64,000 nt of DNA from Sarcocystis neurona (taxonomy: Eukaryota; Apicomplexa; Conoidasida; Eucoccidiorida; Sarcocystidae), in the NCBI GenBank assembly GCA_000727475.1, contig KL647289.1, positions 1,304,036 through 1,368,035 of the forward strand, written 5' to 3'. Shown here piece by piece: positions 1 to 12,436 of this stretch. The notes below the pieces were generated by a model. The model was not told the origin of the DNA. It did not search any database and saw nothing but the letters and a program-made list of their open reading frames with translations. A program made the translations under genes and the position numbers. Within the stretch, counting starts at the first letter, position 1; every line of letters begins with the position of its first letter.

Positions 1-3000
1 CTTTTCTAGCCTTCGCTCCATTTACAGCGCAGGTGGGTGGTGCAGGTATTTTGTCGAAAGGACGCATTCGGTTTATCATCTACATGTATACTTTCTCTCC
101 ACTGAACAGTTTCAGACTGGTTGTGACGAACGATACATGCAAAAGCAGACACGCGTACCCACTCCGTTCCAGTACCTGGAGCACTTACGCTCTACTGCGC
201 AAGCTGAAAGGCTTGGTCAGGACTTTGCCACACGAGCAAGCCAGCGTTTGGATCGTCCCAACAGAAGCAATGAGTTCGTCGTTTGACGTTTAAGCAGTAG
301 GCGCCGTGATGTGCAAAGGGCGCCTGTGCAACGTGGAACGTGCACCTCGTTCGAGAACGGCAAGGCTGTAGTGCGTATGCGTGCGTTTATTGACATCTTT
401 GTCGCGGGATAGATTAGGAAGGTGCGCACACCGGCAGCCGCCACAGCCGATAAATACACAGTCTATGCACTGAAGCCTTGCGTGGCACGCAGACACCTCG
501 TAAAACAAGACTTTAACGTTTACTGACCACCCACAAGCCTCCACCTTCTTTTACTGGGGCTTCATCATTATCCTAAGAATTCTCTCACCAGCGTGGGGGA
601 GGCAGACCTGCAAAGCGATTTCGCCTACCACCCTGTTCGCTGCGTGTTTGAGTCTGGGTGATGTAACGCTAACGACCATATACGCACACAGGCTTCCGCC
701 CTCCGTGCAGACTTCATCGGTTCGGCATGCCACGTTGAAAACTCGTTGCTTCACTCATCTCGTCGTTATAGTCCCGATCATCGGCCGCTGCTACTACCTC
801 CACGAACGCCTGCTGTCACAAAGGCAGCACCATAAATTTTCGCGTGCTCCCCCCTCAGGGGCAGATCGGGTTAATACACCAATATATATATATATATACG
901 TTGACGGCGTCCTCTTTGCAGGCAGTCAGACCCTCCAGGGACGCCTGGAAGCAGACTCCGACTCCCGTCTTCTACGCACTTGGGCCGCTCGTGTAGCTGT
1001 AGTACTTCAGGCAGGCATGTGACGTTGAATTGTCTGCGGGGTACGGTTACCATGTGCCTTCGGTTTCAGTCGCACTGGTGTAGCCGGGGACACCCTGCCT
1101 CTCACTCTATGAGTTCGGCCAAATAGTTTTGTATCACCACGTTAACTTGGTGCATGCTGCATAGCCTCTCGCGGATCCGGCTTAAATTTTAGGTAGCCAG
1201 GCTTCCACCCAAGGTACAGTTCCCGCCTCATGGAACGTAATTGTATTTTCCGCTGCTTTGCGCCTATCCACACCTGCTGCACTATGGTTGCTTCAGTATT
1301 ATTCAAGACCTTTGGTTCTGCACAGTAATGAGGTTCGAATCGTACGTGGTTCCTGTGTCTAGTGGTAGCACATGTTTCCAGTACCCGAAGCTGGCAATGC
1401 CGAACATCAGTACGATGGCAGGCGAACACATCGTCGCCAAAGGTAGAAAGTAACCCTGGTGTACGGCGGCGCTCAAAAGTAGCGTTACGGGGGCGTCCTT
1501 GTACTCACGTGCGTGCGACCAGCTCTTGTTTTGTAGCCCACAGCCGCCTCGTTTAGGCCATAGTTCCAGTTATTCGTCGGGCATGCCCATCAATGTGTGC
1601 CCCTGTCCCGCTCATGCCGCTCTGGCACCCGTAATTGCCCTCCGTCCCTTCTCCTTCCACACCGACTATCGATTCGTCTTTATGACAGATTAAAGGAATT
1701 TCGTCTCTGTACAAGTGGATTACACTTGGGATTACGGCACAGAGTGGTCAGTGCAATTTACAGAGGCGCAGCCACATAGCCACTCCTTGACGTGGGTCCC
1801 CCTACAAAGGTGCGTGATGAATACGAGTCGGCGGTGACGCTGTTCCTCGGAAATTCGAAATCTTTCCTTCCTGTCCTCCTTTCAGACAACCTCAACATCT
1901 CCCCAGCGGTGTTTCTTCCTTCATCTACATGCTTGAGACCAGCTAGCGGGAAGTAAGTGTCAGTTTCAGCGTAGACTTTCGAGAGGAGTCGGCCAGCCTC
2001 GCCTGTTTCCCCTGTTGACTTCAATCTGCGACGACTGCATCCGCTTTCGAACCGGGTTTCTGCGGAACTGTCTGACTGTCTAAGGTGTCATAGCTAGAAT
2101 ACATTTACTTGGACGACGTGTGCTTTGAACGCAGTTCCCCGCACGCACTGGAAAGGTGCGTACTCAGCAAACGCGTTCATGTATGCAGAACAGTGACTAG
2201 CAAAGTGGCCCGAAGACAGCGGACGTCTGCCGGCACACGTGATTTTGGAGGACTTGTCTGCACCTAGATTCAATATATTTCGCCAAGTTTAAGTGTCTCT
2301 CCGATGATGGTAGACTGGTGTGAAAGTGCCTCATAGCACAGGCGCTTTGGATACCTCGATTTTCGATCAATGAGACGTAATTAAACTGGTTTTCTGGCAT
2401 ACACCGCCAAGGTGCTTCGGTGCACCACCTTACGGCGCGCACTTCGCCTTCCAGGGACCTAACGGGTAAGGAGCGAATTTCTAGCGAGTAAGGGTAAATC
2501 TGTGACGCGCCTAATGCCGACAGTCTATCAGCAGACAGGCTGGTCGACCACGACGGGTTTCGAACGACCAGCGGTTCCACCGCAGGCACCTGAACTCTGC
2601 CGCAGCGTACGTGATAACGCGTATACGATACTGTCTGTTCACTGTGTACAGTAAATCCACAGAGAGTTACTGAAGCTTCTGATGACTAAGCGAATGCGTA
2701 CTGCTTCACGCGTGGCGACACACGTAGGTACGGCAGGAGGACGCACACACTGCCGTGTCCATCCCAACCCGATACCTCTACGTTTTGTGTCGAGGCGCCG
2801 TGTTCGGTCGAATTTGCTATGTCGCCTGACGTCCAGGTAGCTCTAATGCGCACGACGTCGGACTAACGCGAGAGAAGCTGTGCCTGTGAGCCTGGTTGTC
2901 ACAGAAATCATTGTTGAGGGCCTGGAACGCCACAAAGGACGGTATGCGCTCCATCACATTTTGGTGGTGAGAGTGTGCCGACGTCGCGGTCGAGGAGACT

Positions 3001-5015
3001 GGACTGCAGACGTGGACACCGACTTTCCGCATATGACGCAGTTTAGGCCACAGTCCTGAAGGTGTCCGTGCATGACTGCTTCCCAGCTAGATATCCGTAA
3101 GACTGTATACGTTGTGGAGGTAGTAGCCGTCCAGGTGGTGACTAGACTGCGTAAGGTACGCCGTGCGTTGTCCTGCGACGCAGGTGAACTGTCCATTTCA
3201 CTTTTGTCTTACAATCATTGAGACTCTTTCCTCTACACTAAAAGCCAGCACCCGTCCTTCCTAGAAAGGAACACGTGTACACTTACCCCCCGGTTCAACG
3301 TCAGAGCGGCTTGCCACGTCCATCGCGCAGCCTCCATTACCAAAGGTACACAAATACCGAACTGAGTGCAACCTTTGCTGCGCAGCCGAAGATTTCCTGC
3401 TTTTCCCCCCATCTGGAGAAAAAGGTAATAAGAATTCCTGCTCTGACCTACGGTGGTTTCTGTTGGAGTGTCGTCGACAGGATCACGCCACAGGCAGGTT
3501 GCCATGACCCCTGTCCGCGGCTGAGTGTGGGAGTGTTTCCCGCCTGACGAATTACGGAAAATGATCCTGCTCTCCAGTTTCACGTCCGGATGAACTAAGG
3601 CACTGAAAGGAAACGGAGTGGTCGCTCTTCTAAAGACCAGGATACTAAATGAAGGTGTGCCAGCGCATCCACGAAACAGCTTTCTGCATACTGGTGCAAA
3701 CGCAACAATGAACCTCGTCTCCTGGAGCAGGGTAGACCGTCACCCTGGCACCCCCAGCAGTTGGACGCTTCACGCCACGAGTTGGATGCTGTAAAACCTG
3801 CATCTGGTAAGAGAAAAGGTGACCTATCTCAATTGGTGGATCGGTGTTGCTTCACATTGTCACCGCTCATTCAGCGAAAGGACATCGACACGCCATTCTA
3901 ACGGAGAGATTTCCCTCCGACTGGGGACTCGTTGTTCCTTGAAGTTGAGGCGCCTTCGAGGGGGCCCGGACCATGGACGGGGGGTGCCTCTGGTAACGGG
4001 TACTTGTGTACGTAAATTTCGCAGTGCTCACCTCACCCGATAATCGATTGTCTTTAGGTACGCACACCCGCCGTGGCAGCGGTCACCCTGCGGCGCATGC
4101 GCTGCGGCGAGCTTCCCGTCGCGCCCACTGGCCGCAGCGGCGTGAGTCGCCGTATTGTTTACACCAATGCAGCCAAGGATTCACTTGTGTAGATGGTAAA
4201 GTCCACTTTGTAGCCATGTTTACGCGTGCTTGGCAGGATGTGGGGTCAGCGTCAGTGGTGGGTCGTCCGGGGAGGCGTGTTCAGATTCGCTTGGATAAAG
4301 TATAAATGGGACGCATAGGTGAATTGGTGCCGGATTACAGTGTACAGACAAGAGCCCATGTTAAGGATCAGTGGGGCACACAAGTGAATTGATGCCGGAT
4401 CCTTATGTACAGACAACAAGCCCGGAGCGTCCACGAGTTTTTTCTCGTCGAGTTGTCCCAGCTACCAGTGCGACTCCCTACGTGGAAGACTTCACCCAGA
4501 TGGCGCCCCGTAGCGGATGGCATCGCTGCCCGTCAGCGGACAGCGGTCGCAATGATGTCTAGCCATTCAAGGAACACTTCGTACGTCGAAAATCAGCTCA
4601 GCACCACCTTCCTTAGGCGCTGGGGTACGTAATTTGCGAGACCCCGCCTACTCTAGCCCCTGTTCCCGTGCCCCAAACTGAAAAAAGCACTGCCCGCGTG
4701 CGTGGAGAAAATGCATCCTGTATACAGTGTGTGCCTGCAGTTAGTCGGTGTGTAGCTAGTGCAGTGGTCGTGAACGATCAAGTCTACAAGTCTCCTGCAA
4801 GCGCGAACCGTTGCCGAAGGTGGTGGCCGAATTAACCTTTGCGAGCGTCGCAGATTTCATGCGGGCTGTGGGCTGCTGCAGATTGTATCCGCAACATATA
4901 TGTTCACAACCCATGGCAGTGTGTGTACTCTACGAAGATTATACATCACTGGGCAGGGTGGCGAAGTTGCAGTCCCGCCTTCGTTACTAAGATACGTGTG
5001 AAGAAAGGCAAAAAA
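1..5015. other. Left spacer, no recognisable gene
   Basis: No open frame here shows a family I recognise. The longest, a minus-strand frame of 130 codons at 2197-2589 and one of 116 codons at 3233-3583, lack motifs, splice-site support or the codon pattern of the recognised genes. The stretch contains a short TA repeat (about 882-898) and a diverged direct repeat near 4310-4430. Small exons of an unfamiliar multi-exon gene could be hidden here. The last part (about 4839-5015) is open in the frame of the downstream deubiquitinase and may be its 5' UTR or a longer N-terminus. Confidence 0.5.
4310..4430. repeat. Diverged direct repeat, two copies of about 50 bp, period 65 bp
   Basis: Two copies share the order gtgaattg-[ga]-tgccggat ... 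tgtacagacaa ... agccc. The gtgaattg element starts at 4319 and again at 4384. The repeat lies about 600 bp upstream of the deubiquitinase start. No function is visible. Confidence 0.6.
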
Positions 5016-8000
5016 ATGTCAACCGAATCTGAAGATGATGTTTCATCAAACATCCACAGGAGAATAGGTCAAGGCGTTGAAGCCCCTACGTCCCACGAAA
5101 GCGTCGAACGCCCACACAAGAAGTGGTCTGTGGGCGGTGTGGCCCGAGGAGCGCCTTCGCTCGGAGGTGCGCCTCCATGCATTCAAGGCGACAATGAAGC
5201 GTGCACTGCTGCAGGGAGTAGCCGCTGCACGGCTGAACCCACAGATCTCTATAATATACTATTAGTGAAGAACCAGCGGCCTACGTTCAGCCCCAAGGCG
5301 AGATCGACTTCGACACGCTTTCCTGTTCCACACGGTAGCGGCGCCTTCCCCATTCCGTTATTTCTGGTGCAGCTATGGCTACTAGACTGGGAAAGGCAAC
5401 AACGGCTTACGCAGGCCATTCGCCCTCTCCCACTTCACAACCCTTCATCCTTCTGCTTTTTCTCCTCCTCTCTGCACGCGCTGGCATCACTGCGTTCAGT
5501 TGTGGACCTTGCACATTACCTTGCGTTCTTGCGGCTTCTCCAGAGAACCCTGGCGCGTGATGGTGTCGTCGCACGTAATACGCAACCGTCTGCTGGCTCC
5601 TATCACATAGCTGGAGCAGGTGGTTTGGCACTCCACCGCACAGATGCCCACGGGGTAAAAAGCGTCTCCACGAGACACGCACGACCAGTCGAAAACTCTT
5701 CACTAGAGGGGACAAACGAGTGTTTCCCGCTTTCGCTGTATAGGTGTCTGCTTGCTCTGAATCGCGGGCGCATTAAAGGGTCATTCTGTCGCACTTTGTC
5801 CTCCTATGCTGCATGTGTGTGTACCGGTCTGAGCCAACTGGGTCACTCGGGAACGCACAGAGACGCCGGTGCCCTGGGTGCTGCAGACGGGTATTCCCAC
5901 GGATATGGAGGATCCTTCGTAGATCTTCTGCATGAACTTGCTGCGGAATCAGCTGTCCTCTCGGCGAAAGAAGCCTACACAGTTGACGAGAAGCTTCGTC
6001 AAGCCACATCTGCCTCAGCTTTTTCGGACTGTAACCGCGCAGGACGTACTCGACATCTGCCAGACGCAACCGAGGCGGTGACGCAGGAAGACAGACTCGA
6101 TAACAAAGAATTGTTGCATTGTTACTCGGAAGCAACAAAGCAGGTGTCCTGTGATGCGAAGGCCAGTCCGGATAATTCCAACGTTGTAGACGAAGGCGTT
6201 AAAATCCGATATTACTGGTCGATTTTGGGCTCCGCTGTTGCATCAAGCGTTCAGGCGTTAGAAAATGAATGGAGACTGTCGAGTGTCCTTCACAGTGATG
6301 GGCCGGTTCCCCAACACAGCGATGTAGTGGCTATGTATAGGGATCTTATGAAAACGATCCAGTTATCTGCAGATTCTTCTTGTCGCAGTGCGTTCGGGGA
6401 TCTTCTCGAGGATGCTAGTCGGTTGCACGACGGACATATACGAAATCAGGATATGCACGAATTTTTGCACCTTTTAATCGAAGAAACGCAGCGAGAATGC
6501 GAGACAGCTCAAAGGCTGCAAGAGATTCTCAAGGCCTACCTGGAGCGGCCTTCAACGCTGAACACAAAGTTTTGCATAGATCGATCTGTACTTCAGAGAT
6601 TGCGGGAACGTCGCGACACGTCACACGATGACATCCGAGATTGCCGAGAATCCACGGGTGCTGCAGCGACGACGCCGACGGGGGAAACATTTTCGTGTTC
6701 GCCAGCTGCCGCATCAGAGGGTAAAGATTTGAAGATATCCAGTCCATTGAGCGACGAAGGCGCAGAGGGTAGTGGACTGTCGTCAGAATTCATCAGCTGT
6801 AACGGATCTGTATGGAGTGTCATTCCTCAAAGCCACCTAAAGTCTGTTTTTGTTGGAACGTTGCAAGAGTCCATACGCTGCCTCCGATGTGGAGTCTGCT
6901 CGCCAGAACGCTCGGTCCCATTTTGGTGTATCCATGTTACATTATCAGAAGACTGTGCCGTGGACAAGACTTTGACCGTTAGAAGGTCCTCAAGCGTAAC
7001 ATTAGAGCGACTTCTGGACTTGGCTCTTGGACCCCAGCGGCTGGAGGATGTCGAGTGCACGACCTGCTCAGTTTCCGCGACGGCTGCATGTCTGCTGGGT
7101 CGCCTTGGAACCAGTCCATTGCTGGCAGCCATGCGGATGCACGGTAGCGCGGGACAGTCCCACTGCGTGGCTGTAGAAGCGCCAGGCGCCACTAAAGCCT
7201 TCGGCCACGCCCAAAACTCACTTAAGGACGCCTGTAGCACAACAGCCACACGAGTACAACTACGGCAACACTGTGAAAAGCCGGAACCGAGAGGGCCACC
7301 TACTTCACGCGTGCAGGCCTCTCAGGGTGACGTAGAGTGTGTAAGAGAAACTGTGTGCGGTCGCGCCGTATGGCAAAGTGGGCCTGGCGGACTGACTGTA
7401 CAGGACGTGGCGGACCATGGCCGAAATGCCATCGAAGGATTCAGTTCCGAGACGGTGATAACTCACCTGGATGATGTGCCTGGCCTCTATTCTCCTTTTT
7501 GGTATCTACCTGCGTCCGTTGTTTCAGCATGGGTACGAGTATGGCGTTTGCTATTTCGCTTGCGTCGCTTCCTCTTGTTGCGAGGGGTTGCACAAAATAG
7601 TGCTAGTCACGGGCAAAACACGTGCATGCAGACTGAAACAAAATGCAGCGCATGTCAGGGAAGAATTAATCGCGCGGCAACTGCTGGAATAATCCCTGCG
7701 AGGGAAGAGAGGGCGAGATTCACAGAAAGAAGTCAAACTGAAAACCACGAGCGCCCCCCCGCGCCGGCCAGACAAAATGCAGGTTTGTGTGGCTCCGCTT
7801 CGTCTGCCGACTGTCAGCGTATCGCTGAGATGGAGGAAGAATTGCGGTCAGCGGCCGGAGATATGTGGATTGTTGAGCGCAGCCCAAAGGAGAAACTCCA
7901 GCGACTCGAGCGCATGCCATCAGTTTTAATAATTCAGGTCAGGATCAGTGTGTGACGTGGAGCATTCCAGCTGATCAGGTTCATGCCATTTTTACAAATT

Positions 8001-9546
8001 CGGGCGTTGCTCCTGCTTGCGCGTATGGGTTATGTTGCCACCGTATCACGGACGCATTTCATTTGCTCAGGTGAATGCTCTTACGCTGAGGCGCGGCGGA
8101 CAACTGCACAAAGAACAACGACACTGTGTGTGCCCCTTCCTCTTGGATGCAACATTCATGACCCGGAGCACCCGGTGTGCGGATCCAGAAGAGAAAACCA
8201 CGTCAGGGACACAGACCAAATATCCCGCTTCGTGGCGACGTGCGACCAATGAAAGATCTGATTATTTCATTTATGGAAACAAAAACGAACAAAGGGAAGT
8301 GGGTGGGAATACTAACGAGTGCGCCTGTTCGACCTCAGGGGGGGCTGCCGTATCCGGTGAATACGGAGGCCTGGAAGGACCGCCACGCAGAATGACTGCG
8401 ACGGCTGTGAGTGACTCATGTCGAGAGTGCTGGTGCGGCCTCTACCATTTGTACGAACTACGAGCGATGATCACGCACGCAGGTGAGGAGTGACAAGAGT
8501 ACGAGGCGCATCTGCTGCTGTTGACGCAAGTCATTTTTACTACGAAATCGTGGTTGTAGAGAGCGTCTCCTCTACACAAACGCTAGGTGCTAGGCGCCGC
8601 TAACTCCGATGAGGACGTACGATAAACTGGCTGGCGCGGGCAGGCGTTTCTAAAGACGCCCTGTTGAAGTGGGATTCTCAATGACGTTAGGCTTGCTTAC
8701 GGCGTCTGAACTTGGACATGTCTGGTAGGTACTACTGCTTCCGCGGGACATTTCGCGTGTTACCGTCGGTGGGATCCACATGCCTTCATCCCGGGAGCGG
8801 CGTGGTATCTCTTCGTACGCCACTTCCTCTCTAGCATTTCGCCTGCCGCACAGGAAGCGTCCGACTCTGGTGAGAGTAAGGTGTAGCCAAACTCACTACC
8901 GTCCAGATAGGTGCGGTGCGTTTGGACAGCTATTTTCATGAAAGGGATAATATTGACCGTGCACAACTGGTCAGACGAAGAAGAAGAGGTCCGTCCCGGA
9001 GACATTACGAATCACATCACCGTGGAAAAATACTCGATTTTATTTCAGTCAATTCTGTTTGTTTTCAGACAAAGCGGACGAGGGGCACGCCGACGCAGAG
9101 GCGCCTACCAGGAAGAATCATTGCAGATACCAGCAACACAAAGGAGGATGGCATCAGTTGAGACATCGAGTGCGCCAGTGGCTGCTGCATGCTGCTCGTA
9201 GAGGTAAGCGTCTATCCCTGAAGGCAAAACCTCTTAACAACCTCACCTCCCACTGCCTAGTGGTACTCTGCATTACGTGACCAACAGAAAATGGCCTCGT
9301 TGTGTTGATCTCGACGTGCTGGTGTTTTGTTCCCGACTGCCCTCTCAAGAGCCGCAGTTCACGCAACGGATAGCCGTGCTATCGAAAGTAACATGCGCTG
9401 TGCGTTCTCCGTTTTCTCCAGGTTGTACGAAGTCTTCTTTTGCGTGGATCTCAGACGATTGCGTGCGCCCAGCAAGCTTTGCGGAAGTGCAAGCTGCCCA
9501 GCCATACGTGCTCTTTTACGAGAAGGTCTCTCCTAGTGTCTTCTGA
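5016..9546 (+). CDS. USP-family deubiquitinase, USP30-like
   Basis: A cysteine protease that removes ubiquitin from substrates. Proposed exons are 5016-7937, 8071-8482, 8729-8869, 9069-9203 and 9422-9546 (1244 residues). All junctions are GT-AG and the phases agree (0, 1, 1, 1). Visible motifs in order are: a candidate catalytic-Cys box SSFCFFSSSLHALAS (Cys147), the QDMHEF helix (478-483), a zinc ribbon with CxxC pairs at 622/625 and 681/684, PSVLIIQ at the exon 1/2 junction, YHLYELRAMITHAG, then AGHFACYRR (His1119) and WISDDCVRPAS (Asp1215), ending in the typical YVLFYEKV. The HAG...AGHF-YRR and W-SDD-VR-AS blocks resemble human USP30, a mitochondrial outer-membrane enzyme. A hydrophobic stretch just before the Cys box could be membrane-associated, but this is only inference. 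Start 5016 was chosen for its good context (A at -3). The frame is open up to an ATG at 4839. Low-complexity inserts make it much longer than USP30. The Cys box is the least certain part. Confidence 0.82.
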
Positions 9547-11659
9547 GACGGGCACGCCAATTAGCGCCGTAATGTGTGGAAGATTCGCTCAGGTATACCA
9601 ACAGCTGGAAGGAGAGGTACGTGATTGTAGCGACGAATCCCCGATGTATCCGTTGGTACTTGTTCCGGAGGTTGTAGCTTTCATAGCTGGCCAGGACATC
9701 TGGAAAAATCTTGGTAGGGATACTCCAGGAGCTGCATTTCAGCGGATCAGTTAAAAGTCGTAAGTACTGAATAGTGTGGTCACCGTATGCTTTCTCGAAT
9801 CGCAGCAGATTTGCTGTAACAGTCCTGAAAGCACTGTGTTGGCGAATTTCAAATGTGTCCCTCCGTTTCTAACACGAGGGCTACTTTGCTGTATGCATGT
9901 TGTCGTGAACCCACTAACGAAACAGGGCTACACCTGGTGGAAATGTGACGTTCATGGAAAACATTAATCTTGGAGAACTGCTGGTTTTTTATCACTCCGC
10001 CGTCGCTATGAGACTCTGCTGGCCTGACACACATGAAATCATATGCTGTCTTTTTATATTGTGAGGCACACTGAAGCCACGGTTAGATCGCCACAGCGTA
10101 GAAAATGGAGGTAACGCTGCAGCAGACAGATAGCGACGTTTTCTCTTTGCGCGCATTGAAGAGACTGGTACGGCGGAAGGCCCCCGCAATAGTAATGGTG
10201 AGCGCGATATAAAAACGCTTACTCGCGGCCAGCCATACACTTCTACGTCAAGCGAAAAACTAAAAACTTTAATACGCCAAAAAATTCGCATGTCCCAAGT
10301 GCATGAGTAGAGGGTAGTTTGAGGATGTCGTAGAACCAGAAACGTAGATAGTTGTCTGGCGCGCAGTTCTGATATTTTTTTCGCTCGTATGCAGATCACT
10401 GCGTACTCGTGTGTACAGAATTTGTGGAACGCTTTCTTCCGGGGAAAACGAACTCCGGAAGGAATATGCTGCACAAGCATTTGTCGCACAGTTTGACGTT
10501 ATTTCTAAGCTGTGTGGTTGTGCACTCCGTGTAGCATGTACTGTCTGCAAAGGTCCAAGTCATGGGTACTTACTTTCGAAGGCTTGCGGTGCAGGCTTGC
10601 ACTCCATGATACAGGACAACCTTAAGAGCCGTCTGTTCATTCTGACAGGCAAGTGTGCACGCTTTTGATCGGCTACCAGCCGGTGGGTCCGTTGTAGCGG
10701 TCTTCGACTCGCAGGTGTCCCGTGTAACGTGGATGGCTGTTGCTCAGCGGAGGCCGGCCGCAGGTTACGGCTGCTGTGCTTTAATTTGCCTGAACCGTCG
10801 CGTAAACACCTAAACCTTTCGCGTGCTCTCGAAATCGGCACCGCACCCACCAAGAAGTGTTCTCCAGAGAACTCAGAAAAGTTCCAGTGTTCCTCTGCTG
10901 CTTCAAGACAAAAATTGCGTATGCCGAGAGACGGTGACGGTGAACGCCGAGCCGAGAGTTGCTCTTAAGCAAGGTGAGTACTTCGTACGTCAGTAAAGGC
11001 GCTCCTTTGCCCTCAGCGGAAGACACGTGAGACGTAATCAACAGACGTGTTCTGTTCTGGTAGAGCGACATAAGAAGTCTGCGTCATTTAAACTATTTCC
11101 TGGATTGTTCTTGATAAGTCTTTAAGCGTTGAGATGCCCTACCCGTGCTTTCGACGGTACACGGAAACCCTTGTTTCCCAAGCACTAATTATAGCGCTTG
11201 CGTCTGAAATCGGCAACTCTGAAACAGCACGTCAGGCAAGGTTGACAGGTGACACACGCATACTGTATGAATAAGCTTTCAGTCGTCCTATTCTCGCTGT
11301 TGTACACTACTGTCGATGCGCTAATTACGCGTACGCCTAGGGCGTCTGCATTGCGCATCTTCACCGTTCGCCAGAACAACAGCGTCTTCGCTTAGACGGT
11401 GAGATCTGTGTTTTATCGTCAATCAACAGTAGTGAAGGCAATACTGGGTGCTGCAGATGAAATGCCGAGTACACTGAAGCCTGGGTTCCCACTGTAATTG
11501 AACTTGCGGGGGCCGAGCGTCAAATTCTGAACTGTAAGAATGGTAACATCCAACAACATTCAGGAATTTGTTGAGACCTTGTCACTCTGGGTGTACAACA
11601 CTCTAAAGCGCATGCACAGGGGGTGCTTTACGTGTGCGTATCCTGCCGGACGAATGCCC

Positions 11660-11850
11660 TTGCATTGGTGCCGTGCACCACACCGAAGGTAGAAACAGTT
11701 CAACGAGCATGGCACCTGGGAGCACAAGAGTGCGAGCAAAAAATGTCACTTGTCTGCATGAGCTCGGTGCCGTGCGCCATGCTGAAGGTACAAACAGGCC
11801 AACGAGCGCCGCAACTGGGAGCACAAGAGTGCGAGTAAAAAGAAACACCG
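11660..11850. repeat. Diverged tandem duplication, 2 x 99 bp
   Basis: Two adjacent copies align with a constant 99-bp offset. The block ggtgccgtgc starts at 11667 and 11766, and gcacaagagtgcgag at 11722 and 11821. The copies differ at many sites, so the duplication is not recent. Because 99 is a multiple of three, two frames remain open over both copies, but neither looks like a known protein. Confidence 0.8.
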
Positions 11851-11962
11851 CTTCTCTGGGTTAGCTCGGCAGACGAATTATAGAAACTGGCAAGCACTGC
11901 TCTACAATCAAACGGAAAAGACGTCTTCTCAGCTACGTGAGTACTGGTGCTTTGAATCAGCG

Positions 11963-12006
11963 CAGCACGCTGAGACGTCGCTCGCTCAGCACGCTGAGAC
12001 GTCGCT
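11963..12006. repeat. Tandem duplication, 24 bp x 2
   Basis: A 20-base block, cagcacgctgagacgtcgct, occurs at 11963-11982 and again at 11987-12006. In one plus frame it would read as an eight-residue repeat starting QHAETSL. No gene model supports this. Confidence 0.75.
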
Positions 12007-12413
12007 ATTACGCAAACTTCCCGCATCCCGCCTGTGGCTGACGTATCCAGCCATTGTTGAGAAAGCCTCCACGTGATGCAGTCATCATGCAGTGCCATCC
12101 TTTCTTTGTCATGTGAGGGTCGACAGCGCGTAGATTGATGCAGAGCGCAGTTGCTTGGTGAGTATTACCTGTAATGTGCGGCTGTACAGCGCATGTGACG
12201 GTAAACTCGAGTATCGATACCACTCTACCCGGGTGCAAGTGGGCTCCAGTTTCGTAAATTCCCTGCAAGTGACTGCATAGTGGGAAATATCAGACGACTG
12301 TACCACTTGAGTGATCTGGACGACACACACCGGCGTCTTCTGACGGTCGATCTTTCTCCACTTTGACTAGTCCGCACGTACGCGGCCGTCGTGCCTGCAG
12401 CTGTGCTCACAAA

Positions 12414-12436
12414 TTATATATATGTGTATATGTGTA
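12414..12436. repeat. TA/TG simple repeat
   Basis: A short run of TA then GTGTATATGTGTA units in non-coding DNA. Similar TA or GT runs lie at about 882-898, 15479-15496, 19901-19925, 29855-29872, 44310-44331 and 63711-63741. Confidence 0.8.

Noticed and set aside
1325..1345. Possible tRNA B-box (ggttcgaatcg)
   Set aside because: The flanking bases do not form a T-stem, and there is no A-box at a suitable distance upstream.
9920..10070. Frame reading GNVTFMENINLGELLVFYHSA, reminiscent of an EVE domain
   Set aside because: Only this short piece is similar. The characteristic W-GVRN segment before it and the downstream strands were not found in any frame.
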